Source of the DNA: Noviluteimonas lactosilytica
GTDB lineage: Bacteria; Pseudomonadota; Gammaproteobacteria; Xanthomonadales; Xanthomonadaceae
DNA: 64,000 nucleotides
NCBI RefSeq assembly: GCF_020866925.1
Contig: NZ_JAJGAK010000002.1
Coordinates: 310,001-374,000 of the forward strand
Reading direction: 5' to 3'
The notes under the pieces are model-generated. The model was not told where the DNA came from, made no database searches, and saw only the letters and a list, made by a program, of their open reading frames with translations. The position numbers and the translations under genes were made by a program. This document shows, piece after piece, positions 39,725-49,844 of this stretch (position 1 is the stretch's first letter; each line of letters starts with the position of its first letter).

Positions 39725-39887
39725 GCAGTCGAACCGGAGGTGGGGCCGGAAGAACCGCCGACAAATGCACGCCCGCGTCGCCACCGGCGGCGGGGCGCGA
39801 CGAGGCGCTTCCGAAGACGCCAAGCGTAACAGGCCGTATGGAGAGTGTCCGCCCTAAGGGCGCGTGGGACAGGCGTGCGCCGGCGCG

Positions 39888-40379
39888 TCAGTCTTCGGGG
39901 TCGAAGCGGGTCGCGGCGCGGACCTGCGCGCCGGTGAAGCCGCGGCGCATGAGCCAGTCCGCGGCCTTGCGCTGGGCATTGCGGTCGTCCGCGACGGCGT
40001 CGCCGAAGCGGCGGCGCACGAGATCGCGGGCCGTTGCGTCCCAGTCGATCTCTGCGGTTTCGAGCGCGGCGGCAATGGCTTCGCGCTCGAGGGCGTGGGT
40101 GCCGAGCTCGGCGCGGATGCGCACCGGGCCGTAGCCGCTGGCGACGCGGGAACGCACGAGGGCTTCCGCGAAGCGACCGTCGTCCTGCCAGCCGGCAGCT
40201 TCGAGTTTGTCGATCGCGGCGGTCGCGTCGTCGCGTTCGACGCCGCGCGCGGCGAGCTTGCGGGTCAGTTCGCGTCGCGAGTGTTCGCGACGCACCAGCA
40301 GGCCGAGCGCGCGCTGCGTCGGCGTGGGTTCGGCCCGCGGGCGACGCGGTTTCTTCTCCGCGTTCGCGTCAACGCTCAC
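39888..40379 (-). CDS. recX: Regulatory protein RecX
   Basis: Binds RecA filaments and limits recombination. About 163 aa from the GTG at 40379. It is made of three-helix RecX repeats: [49 protein letters not shown] and a C-terminal [11 protein letters not shown]. An ATG at 40421 would add 14 residues but lies inside the loop of the recA-recX hairpin. It is located directly downstream of recA. Confidence 0.9.
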   Translation of the reverse strand: MSVDANAEKKPRRPRAEPTPTQRALGLLVRREHSRRELTRKLAARGVERDDATAAIDKLEAAGWQDDGRFAEALVRSRVASGYGPVRIRAELGTHALEREAIAAALETAEIDWDATARDLVRRRFGDAVADDRNAQRKAADWLMRRGFTGAQVRAATRFDPED

Positions 40380-40394
40380 GTCGCCCGAGGTCCG

Positions 40395-40440
40395 GTCGTC
40401 CTCCCCGCTGCGCCATCCCATAGCCAGCGGGGAGGACGAC
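40395..40440 (-). terminator. recA-recX intergenic hairpin (partial terminator/attenuator)
   Basis: A perfect 15-base inverted repeat, 40395-40409 against 40426-40440 (arm GTCGTCCTCCCCGCT), with a 16-base loop, beginning four bases after the recA stop. There is no T-run, so complete termination is unlikely. In E. coli a terminator between recA and recX keeps RecX low, and this hairpin is in the same place. Confidence 0.65.
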
Positions 40441-40443
40441 GGA

Positions 40444-41475
40444 TCAGGCTTCGGCGCCTTCCGACGCATCGCGCGGCGCTTCCTGCGGCTGGAACTTCGC
40501 ACGCAGCTCCGATTCGAGACGCGCGGCCATCTGCGGGTTCTCCTTGAGGAACTGGCGGGCGTTCTCCTTGCCCTGGCCGATGCGTTCGTCGTACGCGCTG
40601 TACCAGGCGCCCGACTTCTCGACGAGCTTCGCGTTGACGCCCATCTCGATCAGTTCGCCTTCGCGGCTGATGCCTTCGCCGTACAGGATCTCGGTGATGA
40701 CCTGCTTGAACGGCGGCGCCATCTTGTTCTTGACGACCTTGATGCGCGTTTCGTTGCCGATGATCTCGTCGCCCTTCTTCACCGAACCGATGCGGCGGAT
40801 GTCCAGTCGCACCGAGGCGTAGAACTTCAGCGCGTTGCCGCCGGTGGTGGTTTCCGGGCTCTGGCCCGGCATCATGATGCCGATCTTCATGCGCAGCTGG
40901 TTGATGAAGATGACGAGGCAGTTGCTGCGCTTGATGTTGCCGGTGAGCTTGCGCAGCGCCTGGCTCATGAGGCGCGCCTGCAGGCCGGGGAGCTGGTCGC
41001 CCATCTCGCCTTCGATTTCCGCCTTCGGCGTGAGCGCGGCGACCGAGTCGATCACCACCATGTCCACCGCGGCCGAACGCACGAGCATGTCGGCGATTTC
41101 CAGCGCCTGTTCGCCGGTGTCGGGCTGCGAGACCAGCAGGTCGTCGATGTTGACGCCGAGCTTCTGCGCGTAGATCGGATCGAGCGCGTGTTCGGCGTCG
41201 ATGAAGGCCGCAGTGCCGCCCGCCTTCTGGCACTGCGCGATCGCCTGCAGCGTCAGCGTGGTCTTGCCCGAGGACTCCGGACCATAGATTTCGACGACGC
41301 GCCCCTTGGGCAGGCCGCCGATGCCGAGCGCGATGTCGAGCATGAGCGAGCCGGTGCCGATGACTTCCGCCGGCTCCACGCTCTTGTCGCCCATGCGCAT
41401 GACCGAGCCCTTGCCGAACTGCTTTTCGATCTGACCGAGGGCCGCAGAGAGGGCGCGCTTCTTGTTCTCGTCCAT
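40444..41475 (-). CDS. recA: Recombinase RecA
   Basis: Strand-exchange ATPase and co-protease for LexA. The 343 aa have Walker [10 protein letters not shown] at 65-73, the [11 protein letters not shown] motif, [14 protein letters not shown], the L2 loop region and [15 protein letters not shown]. The acidic C-terminus ([10 protein letters not shown]) is typical. The ATG at 41475 with AGGACACC upstream gives the standard MDENKKRAL start. An in-frame ATG at 41574, with AAAGGAA before it, would add 33 residues. No LexA box was found between recA and lexA. Confidence 0.98.
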   Translation of the reverse strand: MDENKKRALSAALGQIEKQFGKGSVMRMGDKSVEPAEVIGTGSLMLDIALGIGGLPKGRVVEIYGPESSGKTTLTLQAIAQCQKAGGTAAFIDAEHALDPIYAQKLGVNIDDLLVSQPDTGEQALEIADMLVRSAAVDMVVIDSVAALTPKAEIEGEMGDQLPGLQARLMSQALRKLTGNIKRSNCLVIFINQLRMKIGIMMPGQSPETTTGGNALKFYASVRLDIRRIGSVKKGDEIIGNETRIKVVKNKMAPPFKQVITEILYGEGISREGELIEMGVNAKLVEKSGAWYSAYDERIGQGKENARQFLKENPQMAARLESELRAKFQPQEAPRDASEGAEA

Positions 41476-41655
41476 GGTGGTGTCCTGATTGGGATGGTTG
41501 TCGTGCGTTGACGGGGACGTTAGAGGCGCTCGGTCGCGCAGGTTGAGACCGGCCTTGGTGGATTTGGATCGCATGCCGCAGTGTTTCCTTTCGCGCTGTT
41601 CGGGGGGATCGGGTGTTGCCGCGCGCGCATGTCGGGAAACTCCGTATTTGCCGTG

Positions 41656-42285
41656 TTATCGGTTGGGTCGCACGAGGCCGCAGTACAGGCCTTCGATCTC
41701 GAATTCCTGGCCGGGCCGCACCTCGATGGGCGCGTAGTCCGGGTTGCGCGGCAGCAGGCGGATGCGGTCGGCGGTGACCTTCAGCAGCTTCACCGTGATC
41801 TCGTCATCGACGCGCGCCACCACGATCTGCCCCGAGCGCGCATCGCGCGTGCGGTGCACGCCGATCAGGTCGCCGTCGAAGATGCCTTCGTCGCGCATCG
41901 AGTCGCCCTTCACCTTCAGCAGGTAGTTGGGCGTCGGCGAGAAAAACACGCGATCGAGGATGACGTAGCTGTCGCCGCCGACGTCGGCGCCGATCGGCAC
42001 GCCGGCCGCGACGCGACCGAGCACCGGCAGCCGCAGCATGTCCTCGTTGGCGGCGGGCTCGTGCTTCGTCGAAGCCGGGTGGACGACGCGGATGCCGCGC
42101 GCCACGCCGGGGATGCGCTGGATCGCGCCGGCCTGTTCGAGCGCCTCGAGGTGGTACTGCGCCGCGCGCACGCCCTTGAACCCGCAGGCATGCGCGATCT
42201 CGGTCTGCGACGGCGGGACGCCGTCACGCTCGATCCGCTCGGCGATCAGGGCCAGGATGGCTTGCTGCGTGTCGGTCAGGTCCAT
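41656..42285 (-). CDS. lexA: LexA SOS repressor/autoprotease
   Basis: Represses SOS genes and cleaves itself when RecA filaments form. The 209 aa have a winged HTH (about 25-50, PPSQTEIAHACGFKGVRAAQ), the Ala94-Gly95 cleavage site in GRVAAGVPIG, nucleophile Ser129 in KGDSMRDEGI and Lys166 in DEITVKLLK. The ATG at 42285 has no recognisable ribosome-binding site because a LexA box ends two bases before it. Order lexA-recA-recX. Confidence 0.97.
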   Translation of the reverse strand: MDLTDTQQAILALIAERIERDGVPPSQTEIAHACGFKGVRAAQYHLEALEQAGAIQRIPGVARGIRVVHPASTKHEPAANEDMLRLPVLGRVAAGVPIGADVGGDSYVILDRVFFSPTPNYLLKVKGDSMRDEGIFDGDLIGVHRTRDARSGQIVVARVDDEITVKLLKVTADRIRLLPRNPDYAPIEVRPGQEFEIEGLYCGLVRPNR

Positions 42286-42287
42286 GG

Positions 42288-42306
42288 TTAGTAGTATTAC
42301 TGCTAA
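42288..42306 (-). promoter_or_regulatory. LexA box (SOS operator) of lexA
   Basis: The minus strand reads TTAGCAGTAATACTACTAA, an exact TTAG-N6-TACTA, the form known for Xanthomonas LexA, embedded in a longer palindrome. It ends two bases before the lexA ATG and would allow autorepression. It also lies between lexA and pncC, 20 bases from the pncC stop. Confidence 0.9.
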
Positions 42307-42326
42307 CCACGGGTGGCCGTCAACAC

Positions 42327-42824
42327 TTAGTCGAGCAGCAACCCCAGTCCGCGCAGCGCGGCTTCGACCGTCTGCCTGCGCACCGCCTCGCGATCGCCGT
42401 CGAAGTGGAAGACTTCGGCCTTCGGGTACCCGCCGCGGCGCTTCCACGCGAGCCACACCGTGCCGACCGGCTTGTCGGCGGTGCCGCCGCCCGGCCCGGC
42501 GATGCCGGTGACCGCGACCGAAAGCGTCGCGCCGGAATGCACGAGCGCGCCCGACACCATTTCGAGGACCGTCTCCCGGCTCACCGCGCCGAAGCGTTCG
42601 AGCGTTTCCGGCCGCACACCGAGCAACGCCTGCTTCGCCTCGTAGCTGTAGGCGGCCAGGCCACAGTCGAACCAGTCGGACGAGCCGGGAATGTCGGTCA
42701 CCGCCTTCGCGATCCACCCGCCGGTGCAACTCTCGGCGGTCACCAGCATGTGGCGCGAAAGGCGCAGGCGTTCGCCGAGCTGTTCGGACAGCGTCTGCAA
42801 TGCGAGGTCGTCGGGGGCGGCCAT
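42327..42824 (-). CDS. pncC: Nicotinamide-nucleotide amidase (CinA C-terminal family)
   Basis: Deamidates NMN to nicotinate mononucleotide in pyridine salvage. The 165-aa stand-alone CinA_C domain has [33 protein letters not shown], the [25 protein letters not shown] signature (read in parts) and a C-terminal helix. It starts at the ATG at 42824 and is divergent from mutS. Its place beside lexA-recA matches many gammaproteobacteria. Confidence 0.94.
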   Translation of the reverse strand: MAAPDDLALQTLSEQLGERLRLSRHMLVTAESCTGGWIAKAVTDIPGSSDWFDCGLAAYSYEAKQALLGVRPETLERFGAVSRETVLEMVSGALVHSGATLSVAVTGIAGPGGGTADKPVGTVWLAWKRRGGYPKAEVFHFDGDREAVRRQTVEAALRGLGLLLD

Positions 42825-42924
42825 GCGGATCCACGAATGCGGGCGTGGCGCGTCTTGTAGCGCAAATCGAAGCAACGCGCAGGCGCGCTGGCATACTGCC
42901 CGGGCCCTTGCCCTGCCCGACGCC

Positions 42925-45525
42925 GTGTCCCTCCACGATTCGAACGCACTGCGCGCCGCCGCGCGCAACGACGCCCATACGCCGCTGATGCGCCAGTTCT
43001 TCGCCGCCAAGGCGGAGCACCCGGACGTGTTGCTGTTCTTCCGGATGGGCGACTTCTACGAACTGTTCTACGACGACGCGCGCAAGGCCGCGCGCCTGCT
43101 CGACATCACGCTGACCCAGCGCGGTTCGTCGGCCGGCGCGCCGATCCCGATGGCGGGCGTGCCGTACCACGCGTACGAGGGCTACCTCGCGCGGCTGGTC
43201 GCGCTCGGCGAATCGGTGGCGATCTGCGAACAGATCGGCGACCCCGCGGCGTCGAAGGGCCTGGTCGAACGCAAGGTCGTCCGCATCGTCACGCCCGGCA
43301 CCGTGACCGACGAAGCGTTGCTGTCCGAACGTCGCGACACGCTGCTGCTCGCGCTCTCGCGCGACAAGAAGGGCTACGGCCTGGCGTGGATGGATCTGTC
43401 GAGCGGCCGCTTCCTGGTCAACGAGGTCGAAGGCATCGATGCACTCGACGCCGAACTCGCGCGCCTGGAACCCGCCGAACTGCTGGTCCCCGACGAAGAC
43501 GCGTGGCCCGCGTCAGTCATGACCCGCACCGGCCTGCGTCGCCGCGCGCCGTGGTTGTTCGACGCCGACAGCGGCCGCCGCCAGTTGCTGCAGTTCTTCG
43601 GCCTGCACGACCTCACCGGTTTCGGCATCGAGGATCGCCCGCGCGCGACCGCCGCTGCCGGCGCGCTCCTCGGCTACGTCGAAGAAACGCAGAAGCAGCG
43701 CCTCCCGCATCTGTCCTCGATCGCGGTGGAAGCCAGCGACGGCGCGATCGCGATGAACGCCGCCACGCGCCGCCACCTCGAACTCGACACGCGCATCGAC
43801 GGCGACGTGCGCACCACGCTGCTCGGCGTCCTCGATTCGACGATCACGCCGATGGGCGGCCGCCTGCTGCGCCGCTGGCTGCATCGTCCGTTGCGCGACC
43901 GGCGCATCATCGGCGAGCGCCACCACGCGGTGCAGACGCTGATCGAACAACGCGCGGACACGGACCTGCGCGAACGTTTCCGCGCACTCGGCGACCTCGA
44001 ACGCATCCTCACGCGCGTCGCGCTGCGCAGCGCGCGCCCGCGCGACCTATCGACGCTGCGCGACGGCCTGGCGATGTTGCCGGACGTGCGCGCGTTGCTC
44101 GCGCCGCTCGATTCGCCGCGCCTGCAAGCGCTCGCGGCGGAGCTCGGCGAACACGCGGGCAACGCCGCGTTGCTCACGTCGGCGATCGTGCCGCAACCGC
44201 CCATGCTCGCACGCGACGGCGGCATCTTCGCGGAAGGCTACGACGAGGAACTCGACGAGCTGCGCCGCCTCTCCACCAACGCCGACCAGTTCCTCGTCGA
44301 CCTCGAAGCGCGCGAACGCGCCAGCAGCGGCATCGCGACGCTCAAGGTCGGCTACAACCGCGTGCACGGTTACTACATCGAGATCAGCAAGGGCCAGGCC
44401 GATCGCGCGCCGACGCATTACACGCGCCGGCAGACGCTGACCGGCGCCGAGCGCTACATCACCGAAGAGCTCAAGCAATTCGAGGACAAGGTGCTGTCGG
44501 CGCGCGAACGCTCGCTCGCGCGCGAGAAGCTGCTGTACGAGGGCCTGCTCGACGCGCTCAACCACGATCTCGAACCGCTGAAGCGTTGCGCCGGCGCGTT
44601 GTCGGAACTCGACGTGCTCGGCTGCTTCGCCGATCGCGCGCAGGCGCTCGACTGGTCGCGCCCGCTGCTGCGCGACGAGGCGGGCCTGCGCATCGAGCGC
44701 GGCCGCCATCCGGTCGTCGAAGCGGTGCGCGACGAGCCCTTCGAGCCGAACGACCTCGTGTTCGACGACGACGTGCGCATGCGCGTCATCACCGGCCCGA
44801 ACATGGGCGGCAAGTCCACTTACATGCGGCAGAACGCGCTGATCGTGCTGCTCGCGCACATCGGCAGCTTCGTGCCGGCGGCGCGCGCCGAACTCGGGCC
44901 GATCGACCGCATCCTCACCCGCATCGGCGCCGGCGACGATCTCGCGCGCGGGCAGTCGACCTTCATGGTCGAGATGGCGGAGACGAGTTACATCCTGCAC
45001 CACGCGACGAACGAGTCGCTGGTGCTGATGGACGAAATCGGCCGCGGCACGTCGACCTACGACGGACTCGCGCTCGCGGACGCGTGCGCGCGCCACCTCG
45101 CCGCCGTCAATCGCAGCTACACGCTGTTCGCGACGCACTACTTCGAACTCACCGCGCTCGCCGAACCGGGCAGCGGCATCGCGAACGTGCACCTCGACGC
45201 CGTCGAGCATGGCGACGCGCTGGTGTTCATGCACGCGGTGAAGGACGGGCCCGCCAACCGCAGCTTCGGCCTGCAGGTCGCCGCGCTCGCGGGCTTGCCG
45301 AAGTCGGTCGTGCGCCAGGCGCGAGGTCGCCTCGCCGAACTGGAACAGCAGGGCCGCGACGCGCCGACGATGCCGATGACCGCCGAGGCGATGGATTCGC
45401 CGCAGCAGTTCGGGTTGTTCGCGCCGTCGTCGGCGGCGCTCGAAGCGCTTGCCTCCATCGAGCCGGACGAAATGACGCCGCGGCAGGCGCTCGAAGCGTT
45501 GTATCGCCTGAAAGGTTTGCTCTGA
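42925..45525 (+). CDS. mutS: DNA mismatch repair protein MutS
   Basis: Recognises mismatches and loads MutL. The 866 aa have the mismatch-wedge Phe-x-Glu in [11 protein letters not shown], the connector and lever domains, Walker [28 protein letters not shown] and [11 protein letters not shown], and a C-terminal tail ending [17 protein letters not shown] (MutS I type). The GTG at 42925 gives a short leader before [14 protein letters not shown]; no better start is nearby. Confidence 0.98.
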   Translation: MSLHDSNALRAAARNDAHTPLMRQFFAAKAEHPDVLLFFRMGDFYELFYDDARKAARLLDITLTQRGSSAGAPIPMAGVPYHAYEGYLARLVALGESVAICEQIGDPAASKGLVERKVVRIVTPGTVTDEALLSERRDTLLLALSRDKKGYGLAWMDLSSGRFLVNEVEGIDALDAELARLEPAELLVPDEDAWPASVMTRTGLRRRAPWLFDADSGRRQLLQFFGLHDLTGFGIEDRPRATAAAGALLGYVEETQKQRLPHLSSIAVEASDGAIAMNAATRRHLELDTRIDGDVRTTLLGVLDSTITPMGGRLLRRWLHRPLRDRRIIGERHHAVQTLIEQRADTDLRERFRALGDLERILTRVALRSARPRDLSTLRDGLAMLPDVRALLAPLDSPRLQALAAELGEHAGNAALLTSAIVPQPPMLARDGGIFAEGYDEELDELRRLSTNADQFLVDLEARERASSGIATLKVGYNRVHGYYIEISKGQADRAPTHYTRRQTLTGAERYITEELKQFEDKVLSARERSLAREKLLYEGLLDALNHDLEPLKRCAGALSELDVLGCFADRAQALDWSRPLLRDEAGLRIERGRHPVVEAVRDEPFEPNDLVFDDDVRMRVITGPNMGGKSTYMRQNALIVLLAHIGSFVPAARAELGPIDRILTRIGAGDDLARGQSTFMVEMAETSYILHHATNESLVLMDEIGRGTSTYDGLALADACARHLAAVNRSYTLFATHYFELTALAEPGSGIANVHLDAVEHGDALVFMHAVKDGPANRSFGLQVAALAGLPKSVVRQARGRLAELEQQGRDAPTMPMTAEAMDSPQQFGLFAPSSAALEALASIEPDEMTPRQALEALYRLKGLL

Positions 45526-45566
45526 CTGACACGGGGTGCAAGGGGACAACGCCCCTTGCGACGGAC

Positions 45567-46001
45567 CTACAGCGCGTCGATGTCGCCCAGCGCGCGGATC
45601 AATCGACGCGCGCGTTTGTCCGGTTTCGTCTCGGGCGCCTTGTAACCCGCACGCTCGGCCGCGCGCGTCGCACGCTCGGCGGCGCGGCGTTCCTTCGATT
45701 CGACGCTCTCTTCGTACAGCGCCTGCGCGACGGGGGCGGGACCGCGCGTGTCCGACAATCCACGCACGACGAGTTCGAAGCGTTCCTCGCCGCGCGCGAC
45801 CGTCATCGCATCGCCGACGTGCACCGCGCGCGAGGCCTTCGCACGCTGGCCGCCGACCTCGACCTTGCCGGTTTCGATCGCATGCTTGGCGAGGCTGCGC
45901 GTCTTGAAGAAGCGCGCGGCCCACAGCCAGACGTCGATGCGCACGCCGGGTTGCGGGGCGGTCGCCGGATGTGGATGGGAGAGATGTTGCGTTTGCGTCA
46001 T
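45567..46001 (-). CDS. hslR: Ribosome-associated heat shock protein Hsp15 (S4 domain)
   Basis: Binds 50S subunits carrying stalled nascent chains in the E. coli system. The 144 aa have an S4 RNA-binding domain at about 20-80 (VRIDVWLWAARFFKTRSLAKHAIETGKVEVGGQRAK in successive segments), then ERFELVVRGLSDTRGPA and a very basic R/K/E-rich C-terminal tail. It lies between convergent mutS and the rplS operon terminator. Confidence 0.9.
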   Translation of the reverse strand: MTQTQHLSHPHPATAPQPGVRIDVWLWAARFFKTRSLAKHAIETGKVEVGGQRAKASRAVHVGDAMTVARGEERFELVVRGLSDTRGPAPVAQALYEESVESKERRAAERATRAAERAGYKAPETKPDKRARRLIRALGDIDAL

Positions 46002-46030
46002 GCGTGGAGTGTGCGCGCTTCCATGTGTGC

Positions 46031-46062
46031 AAAAACAAAACGACCGCCACGAGGGCGGTCGT
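46031..46062 (-). terminator. Terminator of the rpsP-rimM-trmD-rplS operon
   Basis: ACGACCGCC and GGCGGTCGT (perfect 9-base stem, 5-base loop), followed on the minus strand by TTTTGTTTTT. Placed 50 bases after the rplS stop. Confidence 0.92.
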
Positions 46063-46111
46063 CGTGCACGCCTGCAGCGCGATGGCAGCAGGCGCGATGT
46101 TCGCAGGACGC

Positions 46112-46525
46112 TTACTGCTGCGCGGCGGCGGCAGCAGCGGCAGCGGCCTTGGCCTTCGCGTTGCCGGCCAGGTCTTCCTTGATGCGGGCGGCCTTGCCTT
46201 CCAGGCCACGCAGGTAATACAGCTTGCCCGCACGCACGTCGCCGCGGCGCTTCACTTCGACCGAGTCGATGGCGGCGCTGTGGGTCTGGAACACGCGCTC
46301 GACGCCGAAGCCGTGCGAGATCTTGCGCACGGTGAAGGCGGAGTTCAGGCCCGCGTTCTTCTTGCCGATGACCACGCCTTCGTAGGCCTGGATGCGTTCG
46401 CGGTTGCCTTCCTTGACCTTGACGTTGACCACGACGGTGTCGCCGGGGCCGAAGTCGGGCAGCTTGCGCTGGATCTGTTCGGCTTCGAAGTTCTGCAGCA
46501 GCGTGTTGAGCGAGGGCTTGTTCAT
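46112..46525 (-). CDS. rplS: 50S ribosomal protein L19
   Basis: Sits at the 30S-50S interface. The 137 aa have the L19 core [30 protein letters not shown] (in parts), [14 protein letters not shown] and [17 protein letters not shown]. The C-terminus is longer than E. coli L19 and ends in an Ala-rich [14 protein letters not shown] tail. Last gene of the operon, 150 bases after trmD. Confidence 0.98.
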   Translation of the reverse strand: MNKPSLNTLLQNFEAEQIQRKLPDFGPGDTVVVNVKVKEGNRERIQAYEGVVIGKKNAGLNSAFTVRKISHGFGVERVFQTHSAAIDSVEVKRRGDVRAGKLYYLRGLEGKAARIKEDLAGNAKAKAAAAAAAAAQQ

Positions 46526-46675
46526 GGGACTTGCGCCTGTTGGTGGCCGCGACGGTGTCGTGGCGCTTGTTTTCGGGCATCGACGCGAAGGTCGGTACCG
46601 GGGCTTTGGGACGAAGCCGCGCATTCTAGCGGGCTTCGCACCGGAAATGCCAGCTTTCCGTTTGGAAGCCGGGAG

Positions 46676-47443
46676 TTACGCGTCGCCGTCGGGTTCGTCG
46701 AGCCCCTGCAGGTAGCGGGCGCGGAAGGCGTCGAGCAGCGCGCGGTCGGCCTTGCCCAGGGCCTGTTCATCGAGCAGGTCCGGCCGGCGCAGCCAGGTGC
46801 GGCCCAGCGACTCCATCCGCCGCCAGCGGGCGATCTCGGCGTGGTTGCCAGACAGCAGGACTTCGGGGACGTGGCCCAGCGGGTGTTCGACCGGCCGCGT
46901 GTAGTGCGGGCAATCGAGCAGGCCGTGCTCGAAGCTGTCCTGGGCCGCGGATTCCGCGTCGTTCAGCGCGCCCTCCTGCAGGCGGGCCACGGCGTCGACG
47001 ACCACGGCCGCGGCGAGCTCGCCGCCGGAGAGGACGTAGTCGCCGATCGAGAGTTCCTCGTCGACCTCGGCTTCGATCAGGCGCTCGTCGACGCCTTCGT
47101 AGCGGCCGCACAGCAGGATGAGGCGCGGATGCGCGGCGAGTTCGCGGACCTTCGCCTGGGTGAGGCGCGCGCCCTGCGGCGTGAGGTAGACGACTTTCGC
47201 CTCGCGCGGATCGGCGGCGCGCGCCGCTTCGATCGCGTCGTGCAGCGGGTCGATCAGCATCACCATGCCGGGCCCGCCGCCGAAGGGACGGTCGTCGACG
47301 CGGCGATAGTTGCCGGGCGCGTAGTCGCGCGGATTCCAGCCATGCAGCGACAGCAGCCCGCGCTCCTGCGCGCGACCGACGACGCCGAAGGCCGCGCACT
47401 GCGCGACGAATTCGGGAAACAGGCTGACGACGTCGACGCGCAT
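46676..47443 (-). CDS. trmD: tRNA (guanine-N1)-methyltransferase
   Basis: Makes m1G37 to prevent frameshifting. The 255 aa have the trefoil-knot SPOUT fold landmarks: [46 protein letters not shown] with the catalytic-region Asp and the knot, and PHYTRP. The ATG overlaps the rimM stop by one base (TGATG). Confidence 0.98.
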   Translation of the reverse strand: MRVDVVSLFPEFVAQCAAFGVVGRAQERGLLSLHGWNPRDYAPGNYRRVDDRPFGGGPGMVMLIDPLHDAIEAARAADPREAKVVYLTPQGARLTQAKVRELAAHPRLILLCGRYEGVDERLIEAEVDEELSIGDYVLSGGELAAAVVVDAVARLQEGALNDAESAAQDSFEHGLLDCPHYTRPVEHPLGHVPEVLLSGNHAEIARWRRMESLGRTWLRRPDLLDEQALGKADRALLDAFRARYLQGLDEPDGDA

Positions 47444-47982
47444 CAGAAGTCCGCGTCCCAGTCGACGGTGACCAGGCGCGCTTCGAAGTCGACCGACTTG
47501 ATGAAGTCGGGTTCGACGAACGGGATCATGCGTTCGCGATCGCCCTGCACCACCATGACGTCGTTGGCGCCGGTGGAAAACAGGTGCGAGACGGTGCCGA
47601 AGTCCACGCCTTCGATGTTCGCCACGCGCAGGCCCTCGAGGTCGACCCAGTAATACTCGCCGGGCGCCGGTGGCGGCAGCGTGGAGCGCGGGACCCAGAC
47701 CTCGGTGCCGCGCATCGCGTCGGCGGCGTCGCGGTCCTCGATGCCGGGCACGCGCGCGACGACGCCCTTCGGCGTGGCGCGACCGCGCGCATCGGTGCAC
47801 GCGCGTTCGCGGCCCTGCGCATCGCGCAAGGTCCACGGTTGGTATTTGAAGATGCGCTCCGGCGGGTCGGTGAAACTTTCGAGCTTCACTTCGCCCTTGA
47901 TGCCGAAGGCGCCATGGAACTTGCCCAGCAAAAGCAGACGCCCCGCCAGAAGGTCCTTCTGCGGGGCGTCTTGATCACTCAT
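47443..47982 (-). CDS. rimM: Ribosome maturation factor RimM
   Basis: Helps assemble the 30S head through S19. The 179 aa contain [21 protein letters not shown] (N-terminal RimM fold), then the PRC-barrel region with [14 protein letters not shown] and [16 protein letters not shown] and a closing VDWDADF. It lies 34 bases after rpsP and overlaps trmD. Confidence 0.97.
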   Translation of the reverse strand: MSDQDAPQKDLLAGRLLLLGKFHGAFGIKGEVKLESFTDPPERIFKYQPWTLRDAQGRERACTDARGRATPKGVVARVPGIEDRDAADAMRGTEVWVPRSTLPPPAPGEYYWVDLEGLRVANIEGVDFGTVSHLFSTGANDVMVVQGDRERMIPFVEPDFIKSVDFEARLVTVDWDADF

Positions 47983-48016
47983 GCGTTCGGCGTCGCGCGG
48001 TGCGCGAACGCGAAAC

Positions 48017-48274
48017 TCAGGCGGCCGGCGCGGCCTTGGCGGCCTGCTTGGCGATGTTCGCGACCTTGTCGGTCATCTGCGCGCCCTGGGCGATCCAGAA
48101 GTTCAGGCGCTCGGTGTTGAGTTCCACCGGCTTGTCGTTGCCCGCGGCGATCGGGTTGTAGTACCCCAGGCGCTCGATGTTGCGGCCGTCGCGCGCGCTG
48201 CGCGAGTCGGTGACGATGATGTGGTAGAAGGGGCGCTTCTTCGCGCCGCCGCGGGTAAGGCGGATCTTGACCAT
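48017..48274 (-). CDS. rpsP: 30S ribosomal protein S16
   Basis: An 85-aa ribosomal protein: [40 protein letters not shown] and [15 protein letters not shown], followed by a short Ala/Lys tail. First gene of the operon, 114 bases downstream of ffh. Those 114 bases presumably hold its promoter, but none was pinned down. Confidence 0.98.
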   Translation of the reverse strand: MVKIRLTRGGAKKRPFYHIIVTDSRSARDGRNIERLGYYNPIAAGNDKPVELNTERLNFWIAQGAQMTDKVANIAKQAAKAAPAA

Positions 48275-48388
48275 GGTGCGGAGTTTCCTGTGTTGCCCAG
48301 TCGGCAGGGTGCCGAGGTAAGCCGGCGATTGTAGGGGATCGACGGGGGTCGGTGGAACCCCTGCCCGGCCCGATCCTCCCGGACGGGT

Positions 48389-49756
48389 TCAGCGGAACGG
48401 CATGCCGCCGCGGCCGCCCATCATGCCCTTCATGCCCCGCATCAGGCCCTTCATGCCGCCGCCGGCGAGCTTGCCCATCATCTTTTCCATCTGCTGGAAC
48501 TGCTTGAGCAGCTTGTTCACGTCGGCCGGCTGGGTGCCCGAGCCCCGGGCGATGCGGGCGCGGCGCGAGCCGTTGAGCAGGTGCGGATTGCGGCGTTCCT
48601 TCGGCGTCATCGAACCGATGATCGCGATCATCCGCGGGACTTCCTTGCCGGTGACCTGGCTTTTCAGGTGCTCGGGGACCTGGCCCATGCCCGGCAGCTT
48701 GTCCATGAGGCCGTGCAGGCCGCCCATGTTCTGCATCTGCTCGAGCTGGTCGCGCATGTCCTCGAGGTTGAAGCGCTTGCCCTTGGCGACCTTCTCGGCG
48801 AGCTTCGCCGCCTTGTCCTTGTCGACCTGCTGCTCCACCTGCTCGACCAGCGACAGCACGTCGCCCATGTCGAGGATGCGGCTGGCGACGCGATCGGGAT
48901 GGAACACGTCGAGGCCGTCGGGCTTCTCGCCGGTGCCGATGAACTTGATCGGCTTGCCGGTGATGTAACGCACCGACAACGCGGCGCCGCCGCGCGCGTC
49001 GCCGTCGGTCTTGGTGAGCACCACGCCGGTGAGCGGCAGCGCTTCGCCGAAATGCTTCGCGGTGACCGCGGCGTCCTGGCCGGTCATCGAGTCGACGACG
49101 AACAGCGTTTCGACCGGCGAGACCGCGGCATGCAGCGCCTGGATCTCGCGCATCATCGCTTCGTCGATGCTGGTGCGGCCGGCGGTGTCGACGATCAGCA
49201 CGTCGGCGTACGACTTGCGCGCATCTTCGATGGCGGCGCGCACGATCGCTTCGGGCTTCTGCGACGGGTCGGACGGGAACCACAGCACGTCGACCTGCTG
49301 CGCCAGCGTCTTCAACTGTTCGATCGCGGCCGGGCGATACACGTCGGCCGACACCACCATCACCTTCTTCTTGCGGCGTTCCTTGAGGTGCTTGGCGAGC
49401 TTGGCGACGGTGGTCGTCTTGCCGGCGCCCTGCAGGCCGGCCATCAGCACGACGGCGGGTGCGGGAACGTTGAGGTTCAGATCGGCCGCCGCGGCGCCCA
49501 TCACCGTGGTGAGTTCGTCGCGCACGACCTTGATCAGTGCCTGGCCCGGCGTCAGCGACTTCAGCACTTCCTGGCCGACCGCGCGGACCTTGATGCGTTC
49601 GACCAGCGCCTGCACGACGGGCAGCGCGACGTCGGCTTCCAGCAGCGCGATGCGCACTTCGCGCAGCGACTCGCGGATGTTCTCCTCCGTCAATCGGCCA
49701 CGGCCGCGCAGGCGCTCGATGGTGCCGGAGAGTCGCTGGGTCAGGGATTCGAACAT
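48389..49756 (-). CDS. ffh: Signal recognition particle protein Ffh
   Basis: GTPase of SRP, binding 4.5S RNA and signal sequences and delivering ribosomes to FtsY. The 455 aa have the N domain, the G domain with GLQGAGKTTTVAKLA, DTAGRTSIDEAMM and TKTDGDARGG, and a Met-rich M domain (QMQNMGGLHGLMDKLPGMG and a terminal GGGMKGLMRGMKGMMGG). The ATG at 49756 is the family start. Divergent from the membrane protein gene at 49845. Confidence 0.98.
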   Translation of the reverse strand: MFESLTQRLSGTIERLRGRGRLTEENIRESLREVRIALLEADVALPVVQALVERIKVRAVGQEVLKSLTPGQALIKVVRDELTTVMGAAAADLNLNVPAPAVVLMAGLQGAGKTTTVAKLAKHLKERRKKKVMVVSADVYRPAAIEQLKTLAQQVDVLWFPSDPSQKPEAIVRAAIEDARKSYADVLIVDTAGRTSIDEAMMREIQALHAAVSPVETLFVVDSMTGQDAAVTAKHFGEALPLTGVVLTKTDGDARGGAALSVRYITGKPIKFIGTGEKPDGLDVFHPDRVASRILDMGDVLSLVEQVEQQVDKDKAAKLAEKVAKGKRFNLEDMRDQLEQMQNMGGLHGLMDKLPGMGQVPEHLKSQVTGKEVPRMIAIIGSMTPKERRNPHLLNGSRRARIARGSGTQPADVNKLLKQFQQMEKMMGKLAGGGMKGLMRGMKGMMGGRGGMPFR

Positions 49757-49844
49757 GGAGGCGGTCGCGCGGACGCTGGAATGCATCCGCCCATGGAAGA
49801 CGGGGCCGCGCAGTATAGCCCCTGCCTCGTGCGACACTCGCCGC

